The position numbers and the translations under genes were made by a program. This document shows, one piece after another, positions 1 to 10,900 of a stretch of 64,000 bases of DNA; the stretch's first letter is position 1; each line of letters begins with the position of its first letter. The notes under the pieces were generated by a model. That model saw nothing but the letters and a program-made list of their open reading frames with translations, ran no database searches and was not told the DNA's origin. Source of the DNA: a bacterium (lineage in GTDB: Bacteria > Chloroflexota > Anaerolineae > Caldilineales > Caldilineaceae); the NCBI GenBank assembly GCA_016124945.1, contig WGMT01000056.1, positions 30,216 through 94,215 of the forward strand, read 5' to 3'.

Positions 1-1
1 C

Positions 2-1414
<1,413 letters not shown>

Positions 1415-1450
1415 TCTGAGTTTACTCAGACTACACGTACCATTGCAAAG

Positions 1451-1484
1451 AAAGACACCGGAGGGATCACCCTCCGGTGTCTTT
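1451..1484 (+). terminator. Rho-independent terminator of groEL
   Basis: A perfect 15-bp stem (1451-1465 with 1470-1484), loop ATCA, ends in a T-rich stretch. It begins 36 bases after the groEL stop codon. Confidence 0.93.
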
Positions 1485-1506
1485 TTGTTATTGGGGGCAA
1501 TCCTCC

Positions 1507-1535
1507 GTGACGGGCGGGGGGGGCTATGGTAGAAT
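1507..1535 (+). promoter_or_regulatory. Sigma-70-type promoter of the DUF433/DUF5615-MnmA operon
   Basis: A -35-like GTGACG (1507-1512) is separated by 17 bases from a -10-like TAGAAT (1530-1535). The DUF433 start codon is about 25 bases downstream of the expected start site, and a good ribosome binding site AGGAGGA lies at 1557-1563. Confidence 0.55.
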
Positions 1536-1566
1536 GCAGCAGTGATTGAATACAGCAGGAGGAACC

Positions 1567-1791
1567 ATGACCATTGTTCACGATCCCAATATTTTGCGAG
1601 GTAAGGCGGTGATTGGCGGTACACGAATTCCGGTGTCGCTTGTCCTGAACTTAATGGCAAACGGCTACTCGGTCGAGCGTATTGTGGAAGCCTACCCCCA
1701 TCTGACACCAGAGAGCATACGCGAGTGCCTCGAATACGCCAGCCTGCGTCTTGCCGGTGAAGAGATTTATGAACTGCCTGAGGCTGCCTAA
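1567..1791 (+). CDS. DUF433 family antitoxin
   Basis: A 74-residue protein of the DUF433 family, which is typically the antitoxin partner of PIN-like DUF5615 toxins. The motif order GKAVIGGTRIPVSLVLNLMANG is characteristic and forms a small winged-helix-like DNA-binding fold. I chose ATG 1567 over an upstream TTG (1546) because AGGAGGA ends four bases before it. The stop TAA overlaps the next start by one base (TAATG), so translation is coupled to the toxin-like frame. Family role is established for the pair; repression of its own promoter is inference. Confidence 0.85.
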   Translation: MTIVHDPNILRGKAVIGGTRIPVSLVLNLMANGYSVERIVEAYPHLTPESIRECLEYASLRLAGEEIYELPEAA

Positions 1792-3314
1792 TGGCGTCTC
1801 CGCTCCTTCTTTTGGATGAAAACCTCTCTCCTGAAACTGTAAGGAGGTTACAAAAAGAAGGTCATCAGGCCGTATGGCTGACAGAATTTGTGCTACTGGG
1901 CTCATCTGATGCGGAGATCGCCCGTGCTGCGTTTGATGCAAACGCAGTTATTGTGACGCAAGATCTGGATTTTGCCGAGACATTCTTCTTTGGCAACGAA
2001 GATTTGGTAGGAACGATTGTCTTGCGTTTGCGTGTGCAAACCGTAGAACACGTCACGTCTCGACTTTTAGAGTTCTTGAAAAGTATTGAGGCACAGGAGA
2101 TCGACTTACGAACCGCTCTGTTTATCGTAGATGAGACAAAGTACAGAGTGCGAAAGCAGTTATCAGAAATGACGAAGCCGTTAAAGTCCCCTCAAGGAAC
2201 CACCGTCGTCGTTGCCATGAGCGGCGGTGTGGATAGTTCGGTCGCAGCAGCCCTGTTGGTGGAACAGGGCTATAACTGCATTGGGGTAATGATGCGCCTG
2301 TGGGCCGAAACCGGCCGCGGCGAAGGATCGACCAACAAGTGTTGCAGCTTGGAAAGTGTCAACGACGCCCGCCGTGTGGCCGATCAACTGGGCATCCCAT
2401 TTTATTTGATCAATGTTGAGGAACCATTTAAGCAAAACGTGGTGGATTTCTTCATCGAAGGCTACAGCCAGGGGCTTACACCCAATCCGTGCCTTGCCTG
2501 CAACCGTCACATTCGCTTCGACTATTTGCTTAACTACGCTCGTCGCCTTGGCGCAGACTTCCTCGCCACCGGACACTATGCCCGTGTCCGCCGCCAGCCC
2601 GATGGCACCGTACACCTGCTCAAAGGCATCGACGAGCACAAAGACCAGAGCTACGTCCTCAGCGTGATGGGGCAAGACGAACTACGCGATGTCCTCTTCC
2701 CTATTGGGGATTACCCCAAGCCCGAAGTGCGCCGGATCGCCGCCGAACGAGGACTGCCCATCGCCAGCAAGCACGATTCCATGGACCTCTGCTTCATCGC
2801 CGACGATGACTACCGCCGCTTCCTCCAGGATTGGACGCAAAACATTATGCGCCCCGGCGATATCGTGGATCGACGTGGCAATGTGTTGGGGCGACACAAT
2901 GGGCTGCCCAATCACACCATCGGCCAGCGTAAGGGGCTGGGCATCGGCGGCGCCGGTGATCCGCTCTACGTCATCGAATTGGACAGCGACAACAATCAAC
3001 TCGTCGTCGGCACCCTCGACGAGTTGGGCAAGACCGAACTACTTGCCACCGGTGTCAACTGGACATTGGATCGTCCTGTTGCAGATGGTACACGCGCACA
3101 ATGCAAGATTCGCTATCGCTCGCGTCCCGCTGAATGTACCCTCCACCCCGAAGGGCCGGATCGTGTACGTGTGCGCTTCGATGAACCGCTGCGCGACATC
3201 ACGCCGGGCCAGGGCGCTGTCTTCTTTGACGGCGACCTCTGCCTGGGCGGGGGTGTTATTGTCAAAGAAAAAGTTTTGGTACCGCAATTAGCGATTGAGC
3301 GATTGAGCGATTGA
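1791..3314 (+). CDS. mnmA: DUF5615 PIN-like toxin domain fused in frame to tRNA 2-thiouridylase MnmA
   Basis: One 507-codon frame holds two proteins. Residues 1 to about 122 are a complete DUF5615 domain (LLDENLSPE at the start, VIVTQDLDFAE near 53-63), the usual partner of DUF433. From about residue 127 it is a full MnmA, the enzyme that makes 2-thiouridine at the wobble position of tRNA Lys/Glu/Gln: PP-loop SGGVDSS at 144-150, catalytic Cys237 in CLACNR and Cys334 in DLCF, matching Cys102 and Cys199 of the E. coli enzyme. No stop separates the two. An internal ATG at 2169 (residue 127) could start a stand-alone MnmA, but I see no strong ribosome binding site there. The last residues (AIERLSD) and the stop are encoded by a repeat. 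Confidence 0.9.
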   Translation: MASPLLLLDENLSPETVRRLQKEGHQAVWLTEFVLLGSSDAEIARAAFDANAVIVTQDLDFAETFFFGNEDLVGTIVLRLRVQTVEHVTSRLLEFLKSIEAQEIDLRTALFIVDETKYRVRKQLSEMTKPLKSPQGTTVVVAMSGGVDSSVAAALLVEQGYNCIGVMMRLWAETGRGEGSTNKCCSLESVNDARRVADQLGIPFYLINVEEPFKQNVVDFFIEGYSQGLTPNPCLACNRHIRFDYLLNYARRLGADFLATGHYARVRRQPDGTVHLLKGIDEHKDQSYVLSVMGQDELRDVLFPIGDYPKPEVRRIAAERGLPIASKHDSMDLCFIADDDYRRFLQDWTQNIMRPGDIVDRRGNVLGRHNGLPNHTIGQRKGLGIGGAGDPLYVIELDSDNNQLVVGTLDELGKTELLATGVNWTLDRPVADGTRAQCKIRYRSRPAECTLHPEGPDRVRVRFDEPLRDITPGQGAVFFDGDLCLGGGVIVKEKVLVPQLAIERLSD

Positions 3315-3365
3315 GCGATTTCAGATTGTGTACACGATCTGAAATCGCTCAATCGCTCAATCGCT
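3290..3365 (+). repeat. Self-complementary tandem-repeat hairpin (8-base unit)
   Basis: Tandem GCGATTGA units run into a perfect 29-bp inverted repeat (3298-3326 with 3337-3365, 10-base loop). The core GATTTCAGA is shared with copies at 7858, 16249 and 30347. The left arm encodes the end of mnmA. The right arm is followed by a short T run, so it may also terminate transcription. Confidence 0.85.
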
Positions 3366-3402
3366 GCTTTTACCCATTTACCATTATTCATTCATACTGT
3401 TC

Positions 3403-3678
3403 ATGAATCCACTCCTCAATCCAACTCTGCTGCTTGGTCTACTGCTTAGTGCCGGCTATGCAGCACTTTTTCACCTTTGGACTGGACGCACAATGCGTGA
3501 TCTTTCGATCTATCTCATTGCGTCTATGTTGGGATTTGCACTGGGGCAATGGGCAGGGCAGAGTATCGGCTGGAGCCTGGTCCGTATTGGTCAGCTTTAC
3601 GTGATTGAGACAGCTGCCGGTGCATTGCTGGCGCTGATCCTTGTACGCACCCTGAACCTTGAAAGGAGCCTTCCTTGA
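3403..3678 (+). CDS. Small membrane protein, unknown function
   Basis: A 91-residue hydrophobic protein with about three predicted membrane segments (near residues 7-25, 35-52 and 65-82) and a short positively charged end. I recognise no family or active-site motif. The stop codon overlaps the TTG start of the next gene (TTGA), and a GAAAGGAG ribosome binding site for that gene lies inside this one, so the two are translated as a pair. Together with the following two genes it forms a tight operon. Confidence 0.7.
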   Translation: MNPLLNPTLLLGLLLSAGYAALFHLWTGRTMRDLSIYLIASMLGFALGQWAGQSIGWSLVRIGQLYVIETAAGALLALILVRTLNLERSLP

Positions 3679-4046
3679 TTAGCGCCACCCTGCGGGATAT
3701 CGCCATCATCATTGTCGCCGTCGAAACCATCATCATCAACGCGCTGCTCATCATCCTGATCTGGCAGGTCTGGCGCTTGATCAAAATGGTACGCGATGAG
3801 ATCAAGCCGATCCTCGAAGACACCAAGGAGACCGTCGGCACTGTGCGCGGCACCGCCGACTTCGTCAGCGGCAACGTCGTCGATCCGGTGGTGAAAACCA
3901 GTGGGAAGATTGCTGGTTTCCGCCAAACGCTGCGCACGCTACAATCCGAGATCAGAGGGCAACCGCGTCCACCGGCGTCACCTCCTACGCAGCCTCCTGT
4001 TGCATCGGCGCCGCCGCCAACCAATTCGGCACCATCCGCCGATTGA
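3675..4046 (+). CDS. Single-pass membrane protein with proline-rich tail, unknown function
   Basis: 123 residues. An N-terminal membrane helix (about 9-34, rich in Ile and Val) is followed by a helical region resembling DUF948-type proteins (RLIKMVRDEIKPILEDTKE) and a Pro/Ala-rich C-terminal tail from about residue 93. TTG start at 3675, seven bases after GAAAGGAG. The stop overlaps the possible TTG start of the next gene (4043). Function unknown. The architecture suggests a membrane-anchored scaffold, but that is only inference from composition. Confidence 0.7.
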   Translation: MISATLRDIAIIIVAVETIIINALLIILIWQVWRLIKMVRDEIKPILEDTKETVGTVRGTADFVSGNVVDPVVKTSGKIAGFRQTLRTLQSEIRGQPRPPASPPTQPPVASAPPPTNSAPSAD

Positions 4047-4057
4047 TTGGGCTGGAC

Positions 4058-5302
4058 ATGAGTGATCCTGTTCACATCCAACTGCTCGATAGTCACAGTG
4101 CCGGCTGGCATGTGACTATCGACGAGATCCGAGTTGCATTGGGTGCACCGCATAATCCAATGCTGCTACCGTCCCATTTCCTCAAGGTTGTGTTGCCGAA
4201 ACTGGGCGGCTATGTGCTACGCATCGATGTTTCAGCGCAGCCCGCCGCTTACGCTTTCCTCTTTCCGCGCCGATTCGAAGAAGATCAGCCGATCTACACG
4301 CTCCGCTACTGTGCGATCAAAAACGCGCCGGCCATTGAGCCGGCGCTGTTGATTTCTGCTATCACCGCCCAAACAGGACTGCGAACCGTTTTCTACGATC
4401 CTGAGCAGGTGCACTACTACACCGAAACCCATGAACTAATTGGTCAACTCGACTTTGGGCATCCTGGCCCTGCCGAAGTGGAAAAGGTACGTACACTTCA
4501 GCAGCGGATCTGGAACAATCCCCCTGATCTGCTCTACCCAGCCGACATCCACAGCAACGACTTTGGCTTGTTGACATCCTTGATCGCCCGCGCTGATGGG
4601 GATCCTGTTGCCTTCCTCTTTGGTTTCCTCAAGTTTGGCGGAACGTCGTTGCCACCCTCTTGGCAAGGGCGGCTCAACGAGCGTTGCCGCCTTGAGTCGC
4701 AAACAATGGGCGTTGCCCCCGAACAGCGGGGACGTCGCATCGCCTATACTTTGAAGCAACTCCAAGCGCGTGCGGCCCTGGCACAGGGGATCGACATCAT
4801 CAACTGGACGGCAGATCCGCTCCAATATCCGAATGCAGCGTTGAATTTTTCTTCATTGCGTGCCGTTGCCTATGAATTTGCGCCCAATCTTTACGATCTT
4901 CACAATGATCTCAACCAGGTGTCTGCATCCCGTTTCAGCCTGACCTGGCTTGTGGGCAGTGAACGCGTGGGCAAAACAACGGACGATCCCATGCGATCCG
5001 GGATCGTCCGTCTTGATGCCTTTTCTGAAATTGTTCGTGTCAATGTAGGCAGTCAGTCAGTCGATCTACACGTTGACGCACCCATGATTGCCATTGAAAT
5101 ACCGACCAACTGGTCGCAACTCCAGGTCACAAATCTGGCCGAAGCGCAGGCTTGGCGAGCGACAACCGATCAGATATTTTCTCGCTACGTAGGCGGTGGA
5201 CCGGGGCAATACATGATTACCGCGGCAGGCGTCGATGGAGAGCGGCGTTTTCTACTAGGTGAATGGGTGGACGATACGTTGCTAGAGCGAATTGTCCACT
5301 GA
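4058..5302 (+). CDS. Predicted GNAT-superfamily acetyltransferase (COG3375-like)
   Basis: About 414 residues from ATG 4058; a TTG at 4043 overlapping the previous stop is an alternative start. The central part carries the acetyl-CoA loop of GNAT enzymes in the form MGVAPEQRGRRIAYTLK, followed by ALAQGIDIINWTADPLQ and an asparagine-rich stretch, the arrangement found in COG3375 predicted acetyltransferases. The substrate is unknown. N-terminal ~130 residues have no match I recognise. Its close coupling to two small membrane-protein genes is the only context clue. Confidence 0.75.
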   Translation: MSDPVHIQLLDSHSAGWHVTIDEIRVALGAPHNPMLLPSHFLKVVLPKLGGYVLRIDVSAQPAAYAFLFPRRFEEDQPIYTLRYCAIKNAPAIEPALLISAITAQTGLRTVFYDPEQVHYYTETHELIGQLDFGHPGPAEVEKVRTLQQRIWNNPPDLLYPADIHSNDFGLLTSLIARADGDPVAFLFGFLKFGGTSLPPSWQGRLNERCRLESQTMGVAPEQRGRRIAYTLKQLQARAALAQGIDIINWTADPLQYPNAALNFSSLRAVAYEFAPNLYDLHNDLNQVSASRFSLTWLVGSERVGKTTDDPMRSGIVRLDAFSEIVRVNVGSQSVDLHVDAPMIAIEIPTNWSQLQVTNLAEAQAWRATTDQIFSRYVGGGPGQYMITAAGVDGERRFLLGEWVDDTLLERIVH

Positions 5303-5328
5303 GGTGAGCGTAGGCAGAGCAGATCTTC

Positions 5329-6036
5329 TTAGCAGCCGGGCAGCGGAATGATCAAGCGTTGGCCTACATAGATCAGTGTGGACGGCAGATTGTTGCGAGC
5401 AATGATGGTGCGCACCGAAACACCGTAGGTCGCACTGATGCCATAAAGTGAATCACCGCGGCGCACACTATAGCTGATCTCTGTGCCACACGCTTGGTTC
5501 GATACTCGTGGCTGAACCGTGACCGGGGCTGCCTTTGTGGCCGTAGGCACCGGTTGTACTTCTGGGCTGCTTACCTGACGTGTTGGCGCCACTTCTGCTT
5601 GAATGGGCGTCGGCGCTGCAATGGATGCTTGCTGTACGGGCTGTGCTTCTGTCGGCTGTGTTGCAGTTGGCTGTGTTGCAGTTGGCTGTGCTTCCGCCGG
5701 CTGTGTTGCAGTTGGCTGTGCTGCTCTGGGTGTCTGCTCAGGTTTTGGTGTCTGCACCAAGACTGGTACCACTGCAACGGTGTTGTCGGGAATGCGTACT
5801 GGTTGCCCAACACGCAGAATGTTGGGGTTCGAGATGCCGTTATAGCGTGCAAGGTCCATGTAGCTGACACCATACCGGCCGGCGATCTGTGCCAATGATT
5901 CACCTGGTCTAACAATGTGGACTGTCTCAGCACCTTGGGCCTCTACTTGGCCTATGGGCATCGTCAGTAGCAGTGTAGTCCAAATCCCGACGCAGATCAT
6001 CACGAGTCTGAATTTTTGTCTAATTTTTGTCGACAT
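5329..6036 (-). CDS. Secreted protein with two LysM domains
   Basis: 235 residues: an N-terminal hydrophobic signal or anchor (about 10-33), a first LysM domain (HIVRPGESLAQIAGRYGVS at about 40 onward), a Thr/Pro/Gln-rich linker with repeated ATQPT units (about 105-180) and a second LysM domain (SYSVRRGDSLYGIS, about 190-233) ending in Cys. LysM domains bind peptidoglycan or related glycans, so this is probably a cell-envelope protein. No catalytic domain is present. The gene is divergent from the sulfatase gene and shares a 292-base intergenic region with it. Confidence 0.85.
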   Translation of the reverse strand: MSTKIRQKFRLVMICVGIWTTLLLTMPIGQVEAQGAETVHIVRPGESLAQIAGRYGVSYMDLARYNGISNPNILRVGQPVRIPDNTVAVVPVLVQTPKPEQTPRAAQPTATQPAEAQPTATQPTATQPTEAQPVQQASIAAPTPIQAEVAPTRQVSSPEVQPVPTATKAAPVTVQPRVSNQACGTEISYSVRRGDSLYGISATYGVSVRTIIARNNLPSTLIYVGQRLIIPLPGC

Positions 6037-6103
6037 AATTGTGCCTCAGCGTCCGAGCTTTGAGTATGCACGTTGCCGTGCGAAATCCTGATTTGATTGT
6101 GTC

Positions 6104-6109
6104 ATTATA
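6104..6109 (-). promoter_or_regulatory. Possible -10 box of the LysM gene
   Basis: A perfect TATAAT on the minus strand sits about 68 bases upstream of the LysM start. No convincing -35 box lies at the right distance. The rest of the 6037-6328 gap is AT-rich and shows no other feature except the ribosome binding site at 6317-6323. Confidence 0.35.
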
Positions 6110-6328
6110 GGCTTGGATTGACAATGGTCTTTTCGTCTAGTTCAAAATAAGTATTATTTATAGCCAATATGGCATATTTTGACCTTGAAACCACGTATGC
6201 TGACTATTTTTGTTAGTTTAGGACTTAGGTCCTTGTTTCAACTTTACAATTTATTGACGAAAATTTCCTGTGTATTGTCTACGAGATCCTACGTATCCTC
6301 TACGATTTGCCTACCCAAAGGAGCAAAG

Positions 6329-7816
6329 ATGCGCGCCATCATGGTCATGTTCGATTCGCTGAACCGGCGAATGTTGCCTTCCTACGGGTGCGATTGGACG
6401 CACGCGCCCAATTTCGCTCGCCTGGCCGAGCGGACGGTTACCTTCGACAATTGCTATGTGGGTAGCATGCCCTGTATGCCCGCCCGCCGCGAACTCCACA
6501 CAGGGCGCTACAATTTCCTTCATCGTAGTTGGGGGCCTATTGAGCCGTTTGACGATTCAATGCCGCAAATTCTGCAAGAAAATGGCGTCTATTCTCACCT
6601 TAGCACAGATCATTACCATTACTTTGAAGATGGCGGCGCCACCTATCACAATCGCTACAGTACCTGGGATTTTCACCGTGGGCAAGAGGGCGATCCCTGG
6701 ATCGGGCAAGTTGCCGATCCCGTCATTCCCGATGTGGTGGCCCCTCGCGAAGGGCGCATGTGGCGACAAGACTTTGTAAATCGGCGATTCATGCAGCGCG
6801 AAGAAGAACAGCCTCAACCGCGTACCTTCGCTGCCGGCATCGACTTCATCCGCCGCAATGCCAATCAAGACAACTGGTACCTGCAGATTGAAACTTTTGA
6901 TCCCCACGAGCCCTTCTTCAGCCAACAGCAGTACAAGGATCTTTACCCTCACGAGTACAACGGTCGCCAATTTGATTGGCCACCTTATCGTAAGGTGGAA
7001 GAAGCACCTGAAGTAGTACTACACGCGCGGTACGAGTACGCGGCGCTTCTAAGTATGTGCGATCACTATTTGGGGCAGATCCTGGGCTTAATGGATTCGC
7101 TTGACCTGTGGAAAAATACAATGCTCATTATCTGTACAGATCATGGATTTTTCTTGGGCGAGCACGATTGGTGGGCCAAGAACAACATGCCTCTGTGGAA
7201 CGAGGTGGCGCAGACCCCACTCTTTATCTGGGATCCACGCAGCGGCAAAACAGGGGAACGACGCCGCCAGTTGACGCAGATGATCGACTTCCCAGCAACG
7301 ATTCTTGAATACTTCGGCATTGAACGCCCCCCTGCCATGATGGGCATTCCGCTGGGCGATGTCATCGCCGCAGACGCGCCGACGCGAGAAGCTATCCTCT
7401 ACGGCTATCACGGCGGCCCACTCAATGTGACAGACGGGCGCTACGTCTACATGCGCGCCGCAGCCAAAGACAACACACCGCTCTACGAATACACCGTCAT
7501 GCCGACGCACATGAACCACATCTTCAAGGTGAGTGAGTTGCAACAGTGGGACAAGGCGGCGCCTTTCTCGTTCACCAAAGGCTGCCCTGTTATGAAGATC
7601 CCGGGGCGACCTTCTCACGTTAACCAATCTGCCCACGCCCAAGGAAATCTGCTCTACGACCTGCATACCGATCCGGCACAGGAAAATCCCCTCTCTGATC
7701 CCACTATCGAAGCGCGTATGCTCGATCTGATGCACAGTTTGATGCAGGCGAATGAGGCACCGAGCGAACAGTATGAGCGATTGGGGATTGGGGATTGGGG
7801 ATTAGAGATTGGGTAA
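6329..7816 (+). CDS. Sulfatase family hydrolase (type I, CxPxR)
   Basis: About 495 residues from ATG 6329, which follows AAAGGAG (6317-6323); the frame is open further upstream but without a better start. Cys49 lies in the CMPAR signature, the cysteine converted to formylglycine in type I sulfatases. Asp9 near the N-terminus and the TDHG motif (Asp271, His272) fit the metal and sulfate site of the alkaline-phosphatase superfamily. There is no clear signal peptide, so the enzyme may be cytoplasmic. The substrate is unknown; sulfated sugars are the usual one. The last 11 residues (LGIGDWGLEIG) are encoded by a tandem repeat and are probably not original. No formylglycine-generating enzyme is in the window. 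Confidence 0.88.
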   Translation: MRAIMVMFDSLNRRMLPSYGCDWTHAPNFARLAERTVTFDNCYVGSMPCMPARRELHTGRYNFLHRSWGPIEPFDDSMPQILQENGVYSHLSTDHYHYFEDGGATYHNRYSTWDFHRGQEGDPWIGQVADPVIPDVVAPREGRMWRQDFVNRRFMQREEEQPQPRTFAAGIDFIRRNANQDNWYLQIETFDPHEPFFSQQQYKDLYPHEYNGRQFDWPPYRKVEEAPEVVLHARYEYAALLSMCDHYLGQILGLMDSLDLWKNTMLIICTDHGFFLGEHDWWAKNNMPLWNEVAQTPLFIWDPRSGKTGERRRQLTQMIDFPATILEYFGIERPPAMMGIPLGDVIAADAPTREAILYGYHGGPLNVTDGRYVYMRAAAKDNTPLYEYTVMPTHMNHIFKVSELQQWDKAAPFSFTKGCPVMKIPGRPSHVNQSAHAQGNLLYDLHTDPAQENPLSDPTIEARMLDLMHSLMQANEAPSEQYERLGIGDWGLEIG

Positions 7817-7920
7817 ACGGAGGTTCGTCTTGGCTTGTTTGCTTTGCGGTTGATTAAGCGATTAGGGGATTTCAGATCCTGTACAGGATCTGAAATCCCC
7901 TAATCGCCTAATCTCTTTTT
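7779..7920 (+). repeat. Tandem GATTGGG repeat plus 50-bp perfect palindrome, likely terminator
   Basis: GATTGGG-type 7-base units run through the sulfatase stop codon. A perfect 50-bp palindrome at 7858-7907 (with one further mismatch, extending to 7852-7913) carries the core GATTTCAGATCC and ends in a run of T. It should act as a strong terminator on the plus strand. Confidence 0.88.
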
Positions 7921-7940
7921 TACCAGATCACACGCTTTCG

Positions 7941-10900
7941 TCATGACCACGCACACAACCCCTCAACAACCCCCGCCGATCCATCGCGCAGCCAACCGTC
8001 GAGTTGGGCTGGTTCTTTGAGTTGCTGTCCTCTTGCGCGGGGGACGGCGACGAAGCGGCTTTCCACTTCGGGGAGTGCGGTCATGTCCCCCCACAGCTTT
8101 TCAAATTGGGTGACAGGGAAGATGTCTTCCTGGCCTTTGCCCCAACGTTTTTTCACGTCTTTGAGGGTGACGTAGGTGGGCATGCGCGCCGCCATTGTGC
8201 GCACGGCGGCGTCGACTTTGGGCTGATCGGTCAGCTCGGCGCGGGTGAGGCCGAAGACGGCTAGGATGCCGTCGATGTCGATCCAGAAGGTGTTCGAGTT
8301 GTAGTAGCGCAGGCGGAATTCAATCTCTTCGTGAGGCAGGGCCAGTCCTTCTACCAAGCGAGGACGGCCGTCCACACGCGCCAGCCCGCCCCCTCGATCG
8401 GCCAGTTGACGGTGGATCACCTCCACTGTCATGGCCGCTCCGGTAGACAGGTGATGGCCCAACAGCGCCGGATCCACATCTGCGCCGACAGTGTCAATGT
8501 TGTGCATCATCAACACGCGCAACTGTGGGCGCTCTGCCAACAGCCGCGCCAGGACGCCGTTGCGCAGCAGATTCGGCATTTCGTACCAGTGTCCGACTGG
8601 GTGGATACACTGTGCGGGCAGGTTGTCGGTGTAGTCGTTGCCTTCGCCTGTGGATTGCGCCCAGCCGATCAGGGCGGCATGCAGGCTCTCTTGCATCTTC
8701 TGCGCCTGTTCGTCGAGGATCTGTTGCGGTGTCTCCTCCCAGGCAAAGCGCAGATCGCGCACCATCGGCGTCAGGCGTAGGCCGATACTGCGCCCCGGCG
8801 AGAGGATGAGCGGACCGGCGTAGCCGTAGTTGCGGCGCGCCGACAGCCAATCCTCCATGGCGCTGTGGGTGAGATAGCTGGTGCTGAAAAGGTGCGGAAT
8901 CGCTGCGCCGGCTTCTTGGCTGCGTCGCCGACTCTTGGCCAGGTGAACTTCGACAAAGTTACGGTGTTCGCCGGCCAGCTTGGCAAAGGGATTGAGCGCC
9001 TTGACCACGCCTGCGCCGCGTGTCCAGCGGCTGCCCACGCCGCCTGCCAGCGAGAGGACGGCCACTTCGCCGTTCCTCAGCGCCGCCATGCCCAACTCGT
9101 GTAATGAAGCAGGCAGGCCGCGGGTGGCGTCTGTGACGTCGGCGTCGAAGACGTCTTCGATGCGGCTGCGTGTCGGCAGCCGGTTCTGGGCCAGGCCGAT
9201 GCGCCCACTGCGCAGGTCGGCGCGGATCTGTTCATGCTGGACACGATCGAAGCCGTTGGCAGCCAGCAATACATCGAGAGACGATTCGCCTTCGGCGGCG
9301 CTTTCGGCCTGGGGCAGCAGTCTGTCGAACAAAGACTCGACCATGCCCGACAACGCTGGATTGGTGCGACACGCCGCTCCGAAACGATCCAATTCTGCAC
9401 GCACAGAGGGCGAAAGGCTACGTTGTTCTTTCTTCAAAAGGGCAGGCACTGTGAGGGTATAGTAGCCTGCCGGCATGAGCGCGTCGCCGCCCTGGAAAAA
9501 ATCGGCCCAGGTACCCCGTTCGTTGATGGCGAAATCGTAGACCACGGGCCGCATGGCAAAGGGGACGGCTCGCTCCAGTTCGGCGCGGGTTTCGTCCATG
9601 ATCCGTTGTAGCGCGTCCTGGCCGCGGCGCTTATGAGCCGGATCAAAGATGAAGCCCATGCCGCCGCCCGACATGCCGCCCAGCATCCAGAATCCCCAAA
9701 AATTGGGGCCGAACTCAGCGCGCACCCGGCGAATGAGCGTGTTGGTGTAGTAATTCCCCGCCCAGGGGATGATGGTCTGGATCGGGCCGTTGAAGTTGCG
9801 TTCGGTGGCGGCGCCGATGGCGGCGACGTCGCCCTGTTTGAGCAGCCCCAGGATCTGATCCAGCGTCTGGTTGGCTTGCTGCCGCCCTTGCCACTCGGCT
9901 TCGGCGCGCAGCAGATATTTTTCCGTCACCATTTCGAGGATGGGGCCGACATCCTGCGCCATGCCGCCGTGGACGAGTACCAGGCTCTCTTGTAGCTTAC
10001 GTCGCGTGTCGTCGCTGATTTCGTCGCGACCAAAGACGTGGTGGCTGGGCAGCAGACGGCCGCGGCTGACGCCGAATTCGGGGTCGCCCCGCGCCGCCAA
10101 CTCGCCCTGGATTAGCTTCATCCCCGGCCAGACGCCGCCCGAATCCTGCCAGCCGCCGCCCGATCCACCGATCCACTCGCCGAGGATGGCGCGCGCCGCC
10201 ACGAGACGACGTTCGCCCTCGCTAAGTTGACCGGTAAGGGCACGCGCCTGTCCTGTGGCGCGCATGCAGACGGCGATGAGGCCGGCCAGCAGGTTGGTGG
10301 AGACGGCCAGCCGTGATCCTTTGGGGATGTCGTTGACTTTACTGACCAGTTCGATGCCACGGCCTGGTCCTACCATCCGTTCGAGCAACTCACTCAGCGA
10401 CTGGTGTGCGCCTTCCATGCCCGGCGGCACGAGACCGGCAGCGATGACGGCGGCTTTGATCAGCCCCAGGTAGTCGCGGGCAAAGTCGTAGACTTCGGCC
10501 AGGTTGTTGATTTCGGCCACCGCGCCCAGGTCCACGCTGGCAAGGCGTAGGACGGGGCGATCAATGACGCGGAAGTATGCTTCGACGGGTGGCTGTGGCG
10601 CGGGCGCGTGGCCGTCCTGGCTGCGCACGCTCAGGTCGATGGAGACGTTGAGCACGCGTGCCCCTTCGGGAAAGTCCATGCCCAGGAAGAAAATGTCGCT
10701 CCAGCCGCTGTGGGTGAGGTCCATGCGCACCGGCGTCGTCTCGCGCAGGATGGGGAAGAGGCCGTTGTCGCCTGGTTGGGTCAATTCGGGGCGGACGCGC
10801 AGGGGCTGGTCGGCAGGGTGGCCGGTGCGGAACATCCACTGGTTGCCGCGAACGGAGCGTACACTGCGCCGTACCTGATCGGCCAATGTCTGAAAGCCGA

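Noticed and set aside
6179..6328. 50-residue N-terminal extension of the sulfatase
   Set aside because: The ATG at 6329 has a good ribosome binding site and the family begins there.
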